From contig NC_088776.1 of the NCBI RefSeq assembly GCF_954871325.1, forward strand, positions 62,644,954 through 62,708,953: a stretch of 64,000 nucleotides of DNA, in the 5' to 3' direction. The notes beneath the pieces are model-generated. The model made no database searches. It was given only the letters and a program-made list of their open reading frames with translations, and was not told the DNA's origin. Positions 50,570-62,899 of the stretch are shown here, in pieces. This DNA comes from Gordionus sp. m RMFG-2023 (lineage: Eukaryota; Nematomorpha; Gordioida; Chordodea; Parachordodidae). Position 1 is the stretch's first letter. Each line of letters starts with the position of its first letter. Both the position numbers and the translations under genes were made by a program.

Positions 50570-51360
50570 TTATATTAAAAAATTAATTTATTTAGACAAG
50601 AAATGTAAATCGTTCAATTAATATTTTTTTTTTAAAAAAAGGTAAACAATTTTTAATATATAACTTTTAAAAAAAAGGTAGACAATTTTTTATTATATAA
50701 TACAAAATGACAGTTCAATATTTTTTTATAATACAAAGATTTATCACATCTAAAAGAGGTCTGAAAAACCCGGTCCGGCCCGCTCGACCCAATATTAATT
50801 TTTAAACCAAATTCTCTGCCAGTTAATAATTTTACCAGTCTCGGCAAATTTCATTTCTGCTTTGAGCTCATAAACTCGTATATTTTAATTTTTCCATCCC
50901 TCCTAGCATTTATGAAAATGGAATTCCGAAAATATCTTGAACATATGATTAAATTAAACTTTATGGGCTCAGGCCATTACTAAACAAAATTAGGGGTTTG
51001 GGGTCTGATCTCACATCGATTTGCTCTTACTAATTTATTTTGAGTCTATTTTATAAACCCATCATCAATGCTCATCTCCAAAAATGTCGTTGATGTCCCA
51101 TCCTATAAGCTCAATTAAGATAATTGAGATTATTTTTAGCTCGCTGCGTAAAATATAATCTAGCATGCTATCAACCGAACGATTCATCTTCACTATCTTC
51201 AATAGTGTAGCAACAAAATCTTACCCACAATTGGAATTTGCATTAATTGTACGTTAACTTCCCATCACATCTTCTCTGGCTGCAGAACTCCTAAAGAAAA
51301 CAAAGGAAGGCACAGTTTACACTGCAGACTGTGTAAAGGTCGTATCCTCAGACACAACTA
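50570..51360 (+). repeat. Dispersed repeat R1, right copy
   Basis: About 790 bases, contiguous, equivalent to left fragments 150-265 plus 6220-6700. It ends with AGACTGTGTAAAGGTC and sits next to the end of the Ty3/Gypsy remnant. The short ORF at 50653-50847 lies in it and has no recognisable product. Confidence 0.65.
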
Positions 51361-51559
51361 TTTCAATTTAATTTAAATTGAGTACAAACAAACCGTTAAA
51401 CCAAATGAACCGTTAAATTTTCTGAATCGTAACCCCAAACCGAACAGTTATAAATAAAATATAAAAAGAGCGAACTGAACTGTTATAAATATTTTAAACC
51501 GGTTCAAAACGGTTTTAAAAAATAATTAATTTTAATTTATTAACCTATATTTGTAATTT

Positions 51560-54520
51560 TGTGATAGTTAATAACCTTTGTACCTCAGGTTTTACCCGTA
51601 ATTGAAAATAGGCGTTGGAAAAATCTACCTTTTAAAACTACATACTACTCTTCAAATTGGCCAATATTTCCTCAATTTGAGGCAACTGATATTTGACCTC
51701 CACTACCCACGGGTTTTGCGTGACCCAAAAATCTGCGCATAAAAGAAACTTTCCATTCTGCACCGGTACCAATGGTGTCGCCCATTCGCTATATTCTATA
51801 GGACATACTATGCCTTTTTGCACCCATTGATCCAATTCCTTATCCACTTCATTTCGCCATTCAAACGATATTCGCAGTAACGCACAAAATTTTGGCACAT
51901 GTCCCTCCTTTAATTTGATATCCACTTCGTAATCTCTTAGACATCCCAAATTTTCTTCAAAGATTTCCTTATACTTATCCACCAATCTTCGCACTCCCTC
52001 TTGCACTTTTATTATCCCCAATTCTATTTCCTCATTTCGAAATTCCTCGTCTTCTTGTCGTCCTGTCTCTTTCTCCTTCCCTTCTATTTCTTGATTACAT
52101 ATACCTTTTTGTATTTCCTTGTTTCATACTATATTTTTCTGTCCATTCTTCCGGCAACTCTGTTCCATCATTTGAAATTTCATCTAATTTTACTTCTAAT
52201 TCTTTATTGTCATTATTTTCTTCCTTCTCTTTAATATCCTCTCTTCCCTCTTTTCTTCTAAAGTCGCGACAATCCCTTTAATTCCCCCCGATATCCCCCC
52301 TAAAATTCCCCCCTATATCTCCCCTAAAATTTTCCCGTCCACCTTCTTCTCTTCCCCTTTACCCTCCCCCAAAGTGCCTCAATTCCAGGCAATTTATCTC
52401 TATACCAATAATTCATATAATTAATCTCCCCATCCCTTTCAAGAGGAAAAAATACACCGCACCAAGCGAATACACCCCCAAAACTACAATATAGACCTAT
52501 TTGCGATATCCAGTCCCGTCACATTACGGCCTTTACTCTTCGATTAATTATAAATCCAATATCTCCACTCTATTCTCCAATATCACTTTTAATTCTACTC
52601 TCCCCATCACGGCTACATCTAATCCATCCAACTACCGGATCTTGATATCTTCACTTTTAATCATTCCCTTCGACCAAACCAAATACTCCAAAATCTCTCA
52701 TGTCCCATCACGGAGATAGCTGCCCCGGTGTCAAATAACATGCAAACCATATTCCCATTCAAATTAATCCATACTCTAGGGCAAGGATCATGCACTACTT
52801 CCTCTTGGATCATATTTATACAATTTGACTTCTCCCTTTTATTCCCATAATTAAATTTTTCCCTTTCTTTGACCCACCGCTTCTCGACCTCTGTGGTATA
52901 TCTTTTGCTATCATATAGTCACAAATACTGACATTCTCTCGTCACATGCCCTTCCTTGCGGCATCGAAAACATATATTATTTAAACTTTTATTCTTCGTT
53001 AAATTGGATATTTCTATATCCTCATTCTTCCCGCTTTCAAGATACATTTGGAGCAATTTGAACCATATCTCTCTGTGGAAAACCGCCCCTTGTATTGAAA
53101 TTGGCAACATTGCATTCTTCCCTATTATGACCAAATCGTCCACAACCCGCACAACGTAATTTATCACGTTTTCCCGGGCAATAAGGAGCTATATGTCCAA
53201 ATTTTCCACATTCAAAACATTTCGTTTCGGCAATCTCTCACCATGTGGCCCTGTTTTCCACAATTATAACAATTTAATTTTTCTCTGCCTCGGGGATTAA
53301 AACCTGGTCTTATTTCCATTCGCCTTTCCTGCGAATTTTCTCTTGACCATCTATACGGCCCCAATTGATTGTTATACCCTAACCCTCTATAACGGTCTCT
53401 TCTTTGCGTGTTATCAATCCTATCATTTATATTCAACTCTCCTAAGTTACTATCAGTGCATCCTTTGATCAATTTCTGTACTGGTAACCAGGTTACCTTA
53501 CCCATCACATCCTCTTCTCCATTATGTCCTTCGATGATCAATGACAGGCCTTTAATTCTTATATTCCTACTCCTTCTAATTCTTCTTCCAAAAAATAAAC
53601 TACATATCCATATAACTAAAATGAGAAGTGCTCCAAGAATATTATATTGGATCTCTCAGTTTTTTATGAATTTTAAGCTTTTCATAACCAATTCACAAGA
53701 AATTATCTATAATTTTTAAAATAAAAACTTTTATCACTTGGAGAGTTAATAGATAAGAAATGATTGGGACTATGAATATTCCTATAAAGCACATATACAT
53801 AAATATAATGCTTAATATTTATATATCACTACTATTCTTTGTATGATATTTTAAACTAAAAACACTTTATCCCGTGTTAATCTGTTTCAAATAAATTATC
53901 AAAGATAATTAATGTGAAATTCGTTTTGAATTTCAGCAATTTAACTAATAATTTTAACACTTATAAGTGTTTAATCCGCTGTATTTTAGTATTTAATATA
54001 ATATTTATAACACAGTATGACGTAAATTTGCTTCAATTTATTGTAAACCAATTTTTATTCCTAAAATTTATCTAAATTTATTTACAATAGCGCTTTAATT
54101 GCTCTAATTATATTAGTAAATTCCCAGCGATTTCGAGTTCTAAAAATATTTGCAATAGCGTTTTATTCGCCTTAACACTATTTGCAAATATTCAGCGATT
54201 AATTTAAATAGATTTGCAATAACTCTTTATTCGCTTTAACAATATTTGTAAATCTCCAGCGATTTATTAGCTTTTTTTTTTGTAATAGCGATTCATTGGC
54301 TTTAAAAATCTTTACAATTCTCCAACGTTTTATTCGTTTCAATTTTACTTGTACTAGCGCTTTTTTCGTTTTAACAATATTTGCGAATTTCACAGCGATT
54401 TATCGCTTCAATTTTATTTGTACTAGCGCTTTTTTTTCGCTTTAACAATATTTGCCAATTTCCAGCTACTAACCACTAGGTCCTAGTGCTCAATTTGTTG
54501 TCACGGCACCAATTTCTCGG
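51560..54520 (-). mobile_element. Ty3/Gypsy LTR retrotransposon fossil (broken)
   Basis: Parts in order on the minus strand: a primer-binding-site-like TTGGTGCCGTGAC near 54500-54512, a non-coding leader with tandem repeats (54080-54475), gag-like sequence with CCHC zinc knuckles (about 52928-53275), a retropepsin LFDTGA motif near 52725-52740, and the start of reverse transcriptase (KGIVCPIEYSEWATPLVPV, LPQIEEILANL) to about 51560. RNase H and integrase were not seen. The reading frames are broken in several places, so it is a dead copy. Clear paired LTRs were not found; a purine-rich tract followed by TGTTGTAATATAC near 49570 could mark a 3' LTR start if the element extends that far. Confidence 0.8.
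54080..54475 (-). repeat. Degenerate tandem repeat, about six units of 58-70 bp
   Basis: Repeating phrase roughly ATTTGCAATAGCGYTTTATT, then CGCTTTAACAATATTTGC and CCAGCGATTTAT, on the plus strand. It lies between the putative primer-binding site and the gag-like sequence of the Gypsy fossil, in its leader region. Confidence 0.7.
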
Positions 54521-54639
54521 TTTTGACCACTAGAATTTTTCAGTTTTGACCACTAGGTTCTATCAACAATAAATTTCCCAGCGATTATTTTATCACCGGT
54601 TCTTGGTTGAAGCGTTTTACAAATTTATTTATTTATTTC

Positions 54640-55200
54640 TTACCTTTTTTTTTATTAAATAATTTTACACTTCGTTAGAATCTAACAAATGTATTAAAAA
54701 TAAAGAATATTTTCTTCTCTTTACGAAGTTTTTATAACCCCCCAAAAAAAGAATGTTGTCAAAAAATTAATATTGACAAAAATGATAATATTGATAAAAA
54801 ATAATAATAAAATAATAATAAAATATTATTCTTAATGACTTGTAATAATTACCAAAAAAAAACATATTTAAAACAAATAAAAATTTCAAGGCCAAACAAT
54901 AGAGTTCAAATCGTAAATAAAGTTACTTCGATATTAAATCGATACATACCGTACAATTTTACAAACTTTTTATAATCATATGCATGAGTTCGGGGACAAC
55001 CAATCATTTAAAAGGTAATATAAATTTATATAATATTTTAAATATATTTTTATCTTTTCTCTATTTATTTATAAAAATAAAGATGCCAATTGCGGAACAC
55101 TCAAATCTAAACGAGAATGCAATTTTAAAATATAATATTTTCTCACAAAATTATTGTGCTGGTAACTTATAATTATAGATTATTATAATACTAGTAGATA
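54640..55200. other. AT-rich stretch, nothing recognised
   Basis: Simple AAT/ATA-rich sequence near 54780-54830. The short ORF at 54984-55172 has no recognisable motif. Confidence 0.5.
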
Positions 55201-55309
55201 GCCCGTCAAAAATGATGGGGAATGTAAATTATTTTCTTACTTTTATGATAGATGTTACCTGTTATTCGAAAATAATATATAATTATTCTTTTAACCCCCT
55301 CCCCCCCCC

Positions 55310-57420
55310 TTCAGGACAGGTTCAATCCATTAAAACTAAGTGTAAATACTATGGTTTGAGTAAAAAATAAATTTAAAGCATTTACTTGATAATACCTTTG
55401 TTAAATATTACTGATTACTTATATACCTAATATTTAATATAAAAAAAAAATTCTCAGGCAAAGACCAAAGCCCATATTAATTATGAAAAATTCTTCCAAG
55501 CCCAATGAAAGATCATAATAATTTTGGTAGTTGAGAACTGAAATAAAATATTTAAATAATCATAATGAATTTAAAAAATACAATTCAGATTTTCATGGGC
55601 CTTGATTTTTTGATCAGGTCAAGCCCAGGCCTGCAAAAAAATTTGTTTTGGGCCAATGTCTGACCTATAATTAATAATAAAAAACTTCCCAAGCGTCCAT
55701 CTCATAATAATTTTGAAAAATTTTCCCCAAGCCCAGCCCAATATAATTTATAAAAATATTTTCCAAGCCCAGCCCAACCCATAATAATTTTATAAAAAAA
55801 TTTCAAACCTGGCCAAACGATAGTAATTTTCAAAATTTTTTTCCAAGCCCTGGAGATAGGTAAATCTCTAAAAACCATTTTTATTTTTTAGTCTATTTTA
55901 GCCCAGCTCACCCCAACCAAGTCAACCCATTAAGACTAAGAGTGAATACTATTTTTTTCAATAAAAATATATTTAAATTAGATTTTACCTGAGGCCCATA
56001 TAAATATTCTGTGTTAAATATTACACCTATGCCATATATAAAAAAAATACCAAGCCAGGTACTCGCACTTGGTTTTCTCAAACCCGTATAAGATCATAAT
56101 AATTTTGATAGTTGAGGACTGAAATAAATTATATAAAAAGTCACAATACATTAAAAAAAACAATCACAATATGAAAGTTGCATGGGCCTTGATTTTTGAT
56201 CAGGCCTTGCCATGTCTTCAAAAGAAATTTTCAGGCCAATTTCTAGCCTATATTTAAAATTAAAAAATTTACAGGAATCTTAGACTATAATAATTATGAA
56301 AAATGTTTCTCAAGCTATGTCCAAGTCCATATTAATGGTGAAAAATATTTCCCAAACCCAGGAAAACCCAAATAATTTATTTTGATCCAGAAAAATAGGT
56401 CTGATGTAAGGCGTTTATAAGAATTAAATCTGTCTAATTTCAAAATTATCATCAAAGGGTAAATATCTGATTTACCTATGATTCTGCAGGTGATCTCCTG
56501 GAATTATATGAAACTTATGAATACATAATAAAGTACCATGCTGAAAATATGTTCATCCTAATTTAAATTTTAAACAAACCAAATGATTTATTACTTAATT
56601 ACAAAACATAAATTAAATTTAAGAAATTGTTATTAAATTACAATAGAAAAAATAAAAAGATATGTCCTCTAAGTTAACAAATAATAGGAGGTTAACTTAA
56701 ATCATAGTCAAATTATATATAGGTAAAACAAAAAGGTTATACATTTAATCAAAAATGTTATAAGTTATGAATAACATACATTCTAAAATTATGAAGTTAT
56801 GATTAAATATACAAAATTTTCCTATCTTATGAGGTGTTATTTAAAAATTCATATTTATTTTGGGGTTATTCTAAATTTCCCACTATTTTTATAAAATATG
56901 TTAATGATATATTTAGTAATTTTATTTATGTTATTTATTTGTATTTGCAATTTATAATCTAAAAATTTATTCTTGCTAGATAAGAGTTTTGTGTTACCAA
57001 CAAGGTGTGCTTTGTCCCTTCCATACCTCTCTTATCTTTTCTGAAACCCCAATACAATGGTATATAACCTTAGATTATACATAAATTCAAAAATTAAAAT
57101 AGTATTTAAATAAATCTCTTGTTACTATTGAATGGGTACTTGCCATTTAAAGTTCTACCATATTCTTATTGAATTGGTACTTTATGCATTTAAAGTTCTA
57201 TTTACCCCTAAATATTCAGGAATATGTAAAATATTAGATGTGTGTTCAGTGCATTCAATGCACAGGCAAAATTTAAAAATGTTAACTATTAATTAATTTA
57301 TGAAAGTTACATGGGACATGGTTTTTTGATCAGGCCTGGCTATGTCTGCAAAAAAAAATTCTGATCAATCTATAACCCATATTTAAAATTCAAAAATCTT
57401 AAAGCACCTCTATTTTAAAT
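55310..57420 (+). repeat. About 590-bp repeat in tandem, two long units and one fragment
   Basis: 55320-55900 and 55920-56400 share blocks in order: AYTAAGWGTRAATACTAT, TAGTTGAGRACTGAAATAAA, CATGGGCCTTGATTTTTTGA, TCAGG and GGCCAATKTCTRRCCTATA. A fragment at 57310-57400 repeats the CATGGGNCNTGNTTTTTTGA and ATCAGGCCTGGC parts. Phrases of the type CCAAGCCCAGCCCAA recur within units. No protein-coding signal. Confidence 0.72.
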
Positions 57421-57569
57421 TTTATCCAATATGATTTCCATCACATTTTTAAATTTTGATATTTCTAATACATGCTCACGGTATACATTGCGACAATTTT
57501 ACCTCTTTTTCTCTTAAATTTTAATATTGAAACGGGAGGCTTGTGTTCGATTCTCGTAAAGAGCAAAAA

Positions 57570-57739
57570 ATTAACATTACACTATATAGTCTCCTTAAAT
57601 TTAAAATACATTAGGGAGATACGAAAACGATCGTGTTTTAATTATGGAGATAAAATTAACATTACACTATATAGTCTCCTTAAATTTAAAATACATTAAG
57701 GAGATACGAAAACGATCGTGTTGTGATTATGGAGATTAT
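57570..57739 (+). repeat. Near-perfect tandem duplication, unit 85 bp
   Basis: Both units start ATTAACATTACACTATATAG and end near GATCGTGTTNTNATTATGGA. Only a few bases differ, so the duplication is recent compared with the surrounding repeats. The ORF at 57472-57699 runs across it and is judged spurious. Confidence 0.85.
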
Positions 57740-59265
57740 ATATATTAGATATACAAGATAAAATATTAACTATATTTGAAGAAAAAAAGATATTTGAAAT
57801 TTATATTTTCTAAATTTTAATAAATATATTTATTAATTGATTTGGGTTGTAGACCAAATTTTCTTTATTGGGTCGTTAATTTTTATGTTTCGTTCTTCCG
57901 AATGGCGCCTTTCTATAGAAAAAAAAAGAGTGGCGTTTACATTTATTTAAAAATTTTTATTTTTAAAATTTCTTCCGAATATATTTTTTTCGTAAATTAA
58001 AATAAGGTTCATAAAAATTTTGAAAAAATATTCACTTAAACTATTTTTTTTTCCTAATACATAAATGAGGTATTTCTGTTTTTTAAACACTTCAAACTTA
58101 TTTGTCTATGTTTTTAATGTATCACCAAATAAAACACATGCAAAGAAATGAATAAATCTTATTGAAAAATAATCTTTCCATATTTATATGTATATCATGA
58201 TAATTTTTTATAATAAAATTAATATAATGGAAATATTATTATCATTTAATTTTTATCTTGTATGTCAAAATTTTTTAATGATAATTTGATAGTTTTTTTT
58301 ACTGGTAGAATGCTCAAATAGAAAAAAATGAGAAGAAAAAAACAACTGAATTATAAAAATATAGAAACAAGGCTGTAATTTATTTGTATGAGTAATTTAA
58401 TAAACCAACAATACAAGAAGTTTGATAAACTTATATAAAATATGAAATAATTTTCTTTCTAAATTAATTAATGGGAAACTGGTTATCAAATTTTAAACAA
58501 TATTACTACCACTTTTTTTCAATATGTTTAGCTGGAAAGAATTTCAAACAAAATTAGCGTATTTCTTTCATCTATAATTACATTCCTAAAAAATATAACT
58601 ACTTATAGTTATAAATTTCTTCAAGAAAGGCATTATAATGGCAACATCACTTTTGAAATTATAACTTTGTTTAAAATAGATAAGAATCTAAAAAAATTTT
58701 AATAGGTGAAACAACGATGGCATTATAATGGGCAACAATGCTATTGAAAATATAACATGAAGTTTTAATTTTTAAATAAACAGAAAATATCAAATAAAAA
58801 GATCGTAAAATCATAAAAATCAAAAACATTTTCAGAGAAAATGGATGGGAGAGGGAAGAAGAGAAGAATGGTTGAGGCAAAGCCTTCCATTCTGAATAAA
58901 TCTTATCTACCCCCTTACAAACAATTTTAAATATGAAATAAAAACTATGCATAATTAATCCTTAAATAAAAATTATTGTATACCTCACATTGTTTCGTAA
59001 ATGTTTAACAATAATATATATAATTATCGGTAAATTGCTAGGGTAAATTTTTTTTTTTAAATTTTGCCATGAAATATTATCTATAACCTTAGACCTATAG
59101 CTTAATAAATATTTTTTTTTTAATTAAAAATAAATATACATTATTCTACAGAATATCTAGGCATTTTTTTAAATCTTTATTTAAGAGAAGACTCATTATA
59201 AATCCAAAATCGATTTTCGTAATTTTAATAATCATCTTGTATTATTATTTTATTTAAATTTTCGG

Positions 59266-60340
59266 GACATGATGATGATATCTGAATTCAACGTCAATCC
59301 AGCGGTAGAGAAAACTCTTTCAGCGGATGTGCTAGTGGCCGGAATACAGGGAATTGTTTTGGCGAACCTAGAAAGATTGAGAAGTTCACTCTTATTTTCT
59401 CTCTGAAAATTTAGAACATACATATCTTATGAATGTCGTTTTCCAAGTTGAATGTGGCATTCTTGTTCTAAGTCACCTAACGTGGATTCATAATTTGTAT
59501 TTGTTGAAAGTTTGCCAATTTTGTCAAATAACTTGAATTAAATAATTCCTCTTGATCCTCAATAGCTTTATTTACTACCTGAATATCATCATTCTCTATA
59601 GGTTTAAGATGTTTTATTATAAATTATGAAGCTGAACAATTTTGCTCTATTATATACTTTGAAACAATTGTCAATTTTTGAAATATTGGATCTAAAAAAG
59701 CTAATACCTAGATAAATTTAAAAAAAAAAAAATTAAATGAATGAGTATATTATATATTGTTATATGCAGATCACAAACAGGAAATCGTAACGCAAGTTTT
59801 TTTAGCATATTTTCCTTAAATAAAATGATTTATTAAATGTGTTTCAATTTCACTTCTAAAAAGTAATGCCAAATTGTAGCCCATTTTGTACTGAAAGAAA
59901 TTCGACAGTTTCTTTAGATTTTGAAAAAAAAAATGCTAATAGTTCTTCTATCAGATTAGATTCATAGTTTGATAATTTGAGAAAGTGTTTCCCATCTCAT
60001 TTCAAAACATTATTAATTAAATTATTATTTAATCCATATATGCTTTCTAGCTTAATTATCATACTATGCCAAAGTGTTAGAACATTTAATTTTAAGGTTT
60101 TCATTTTCGTGGAATTATTGTTATTATTATTATCATTGGAATTGCCAATTTAAAAACGGGTATCTGGGTTAGGATCAGTGCTATCAGGATCTAACATGTC
60201 TGATGTTAAATCTATTAAACTTAAGCATTTTCTTTGATCTACTTCGAATTCAAATTCAACCTCTGCAGTTTTATATGTTAGAGCAATAATTATTTCTCTA
60301 ATTCTTTTTAAAGATAAAAGCGCTTATTCTATAAAACGAA
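59266..60340 (-). pseudogene. Dead hAT-family transposase
   Basis: The minus strand at about 59266-59400 encodes the hAT dimerisation motif: FAKTIPCIPATSTSAERVFS, then TAGLTLNS and a stop. Upstream, at about 60020-60100, LNVLTLWHSMIIKLESIYG corresponds to the hAT LDVxTRWNSTYxMLER motif. At about 60130-60330 an acidic stretch (EVEFEFEVDQRKCLSLIDL) is still coding-like. In-frame stops and shifts separate these parts, and the W normally preceding the C-terminal motif is absent. No intact transposase remains. It lies in the right copy of the flanking duplication and is absent from the left copy. Confidence 0.82.
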
Positions 60341-62070
60341 ATTGGGGCTACCAAAATTACCAAAAAAAAAACACTTAATATTTATATTTTGATAGTAATA
60401 ATTTGAATATTTTTTTTTTTTAAAAAAAAGATAAAAATTTGAATTCTAATGTATAAGAACTTTTATTTTGAAGCCTATCTATTTTTTTAAAAATTAAAGT
60501 AAGAGATAAAATTTGGTGAAAAAAAAAAGAATATTTTTTTTATTCTCGGCTATATCAACTGGATTAGATTAGAAATGAAGATACGTGTAATCCCAAATTA
60601 AGAATGAACTTAAAACTGGTGAACAGAAGTTAAATCATTTTAGCCTTAGGCTATTAAAAATATTTTTTTATTTTGGTAGCGGTAAAACATTGTAATAAAG
60701 TTGCCAGTAATAATAAAATGCATTACTAAATGAATGATTACAGAGAAATAAATTGGCAATTGCATATAAACAAATAATTAAGGAAATCCATCAAATCCAT
60801 TCACCAAATAAAAAATTAAATATGATATATTGATAATAAATGTGTAATTGATTTTTTTTTTGATTTCCTTGGTGGAGGCCCTTTAATATAAATATAAAAT
60901 ATTTCACGAATAAATTAATTATGTAAGATATCTTTCGCGTGAACATCAATATTCAATAATATTAATCTTGGGAAGATGGAAAGATGGAAGCAAAGAAGAT
61001 TTCGCGATTAACTATTTACATTAATTAGGTTAAAAATATTGAGCGCACTTTTTAAATCCTAGTAACGTGACTTTACTGCGAAACGTATTCCATCATGTTT
61101 GTTATATTTAGAAAATTTTACCATGAACATTTGAAATTTGAACATAGTATCATTTATATTAGTTTGTCCATAGATATTTTTTTTGTATAGCATATAAATG
61201 TAAAAGGGTTAACTGCAAAAATGTCTTAAATTCTTAGGGTAAGGTTCTAAAATAACCGGAATACATTTTTAAATCCTTAAGGGGACGTTTATAGTTATTT
61301 AATTATTTAATAAAAAATAATATCTTAATCTAATAAATTTTGGATCAATTTTATATATTTTTATAGGTGACAATAATTTTTATTTTCATTTCTAAAAATC
61401 TCAAAAATTAAGATATAATTAATTATAAATTGATTTAATAATGTATTACCTTTACTGTATATACAATTAAAGTAATGGTGATAAAAAATGTATTTATTAA
61501 TAAATCAATCAAAATACTGGGGAAAAAAAAGATATATTTATCGGTAAATCGATTTAATATACCGTAATAGATTTTAAAAAATATATTATTGATCTTACTC
61601 TTAGATAACTATAATAGTTGAAAAAATATTTGAAATAAACATTTTATAAACTAAATGTTTCTAGCAATCAGGCAATATGCGACAATCTTCTCAAAGTGGG
61701 TATTGTCTAAAATTTATAGGGTTATCTAACACATTCTGCTGGAATATATATTTTACAAAATCAAAAAATTTTTAAAAAATGCTTAAATAATTAATTATGT
61801 TTTAAAAAAATATTTAAAGAAAAATGTTTATATAATTTATTTTAATAATAGTAATATTACTCATTTCCCCTATTTCTAAAGAAATTATGAGAAATATATT
61901 TAAATAAATAAAAAATTTTAGAGTTTAAAAAACCAAAAAAAACATCTCAACAGATTTTTTAAACGTAAAATAACTCAAATTATCAATAAGCTACAACAAG
62001 CTATCTAAAATTGTTAGTGTACAATAATTTTTTTTTTAAAATATGAATATATTAATATAAATATTCTTAC

Positions 62071-62094
62071 CTGGAACCATTTCTTCTTCCCATT
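62071..62094 (-). CDS. Candidate micro-exon G (24 nt) in the right-hand duplicate
   Basis: Minus strand: acceptor TTTTATCAAG, 24 nt, donor GTAAGAATA. Phase 1 reads E-W-E-E-E-M-V-P. It is the paralogue of unit D, embedded in a long diverged duplicate of the left flank. The ends E-x-E-E and V-P are kept between the copies. Confidence 0.5.
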
Positions 62095-62697
62095 CTTGAT
62101 AAAATAAAAAAATTTATTTTTTTTAAAGAAAAAAAAATTCTTTTATTCTTATTTATTTTTTCTAAAAATGTATGCTTAACCTTCTTTCCACATTGCAAAT
62201 TACAGTTTACGGATAAAATTTTATTATTTATTATTTCTTATTTTTATTTCTCTATCCTTGTCTCTATACTGGGGTTGCCTAGTAGTTATGATTCGAATTG
62301 AGGTAGATTTTCATAAAATAAATATTTTGGGGAGGCTTCTCTCCCAAAATCCTTCTTCGCAAACATGCCGCCAAAATATTAATGATTTATTTTTCAATTT
62401 TTTTTTTTCTTAGACAATAATGTTGATTCTTTTATCATTAAAATTTATAAATTATGACCATTAGTAAATAAAAAAATCTTGTACTTTTATTGATTTATCA
62501 GATAAAACATAATAAATTTTAGGGAAAGGGGGTGATTCAATAGAAAGAGATATATTGAATTTCTAAGATTTTGAAAATTACATTTATGGCCTCATACAAT
62601 AATATTTTTATATCAAAAAAAATTTTGCAGATAAGGTATCACAATTATTTTAGGGAATGGAATAATTTCAATTACTTTTACATATGACAGATATGTT

Positions 62698-62890
62698 TAG
62701 AGTTGTTAGAAGCTTGTTTGAGCTGAATTTTAAAAAACGACTAACTCTATATTTTATCCAGAAAAAGTATTATGCACTTGCTATGATTTTTCTAATAGAT
62801 GATGGCCAAATGTTTCAAAATCTATTAATATAATCTCTAGACTTAAAGAATGATTTCTTGATACATGATAACTAAAATTATATTAAAACT
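62698..62890 (-). mobile_element. Degenerate MITE copy (same family), right
   Basis: Begins TAGAGTTGTTAGAAGCTTG and continues with ACTAACTCTATATTTTATCC, AGAAAAAGTATTA and TCTCTAGACTTAAAGAAT, following the family in order. The far end has decayed. It sits at a position comparable to the left copy at 16470-16736 in the flanking duplication. Confidence 0.6.
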
Positions 62891-62899
62891 TATTGTTAT

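Larger units (their letters stand above)
58135..62620 (+). repeat. Right copy of the large flanking duplication
   Basis: Counterpart of 7030-10520 plus 15110-15850, in the same orientation. It holds micro-exon unit G and, unlike the left copy, a hAT transposase remnant at about 59250-60350. The ORF at 58671-58952 shows no recognisable protein. Confidence 0.78.

Noticed and set aside
57472-57699. 75-codon ORF on the plus strand
   Set aside because: It runs into the 85-bp tandem duplication and has no protein features.
58671-58952. 93-codon ORF on the minus strand
   Set aside because: Phe/Ile/Leu-rich, lies in the duplicated repeat block, and the left copy has no matching open frame that I can see.
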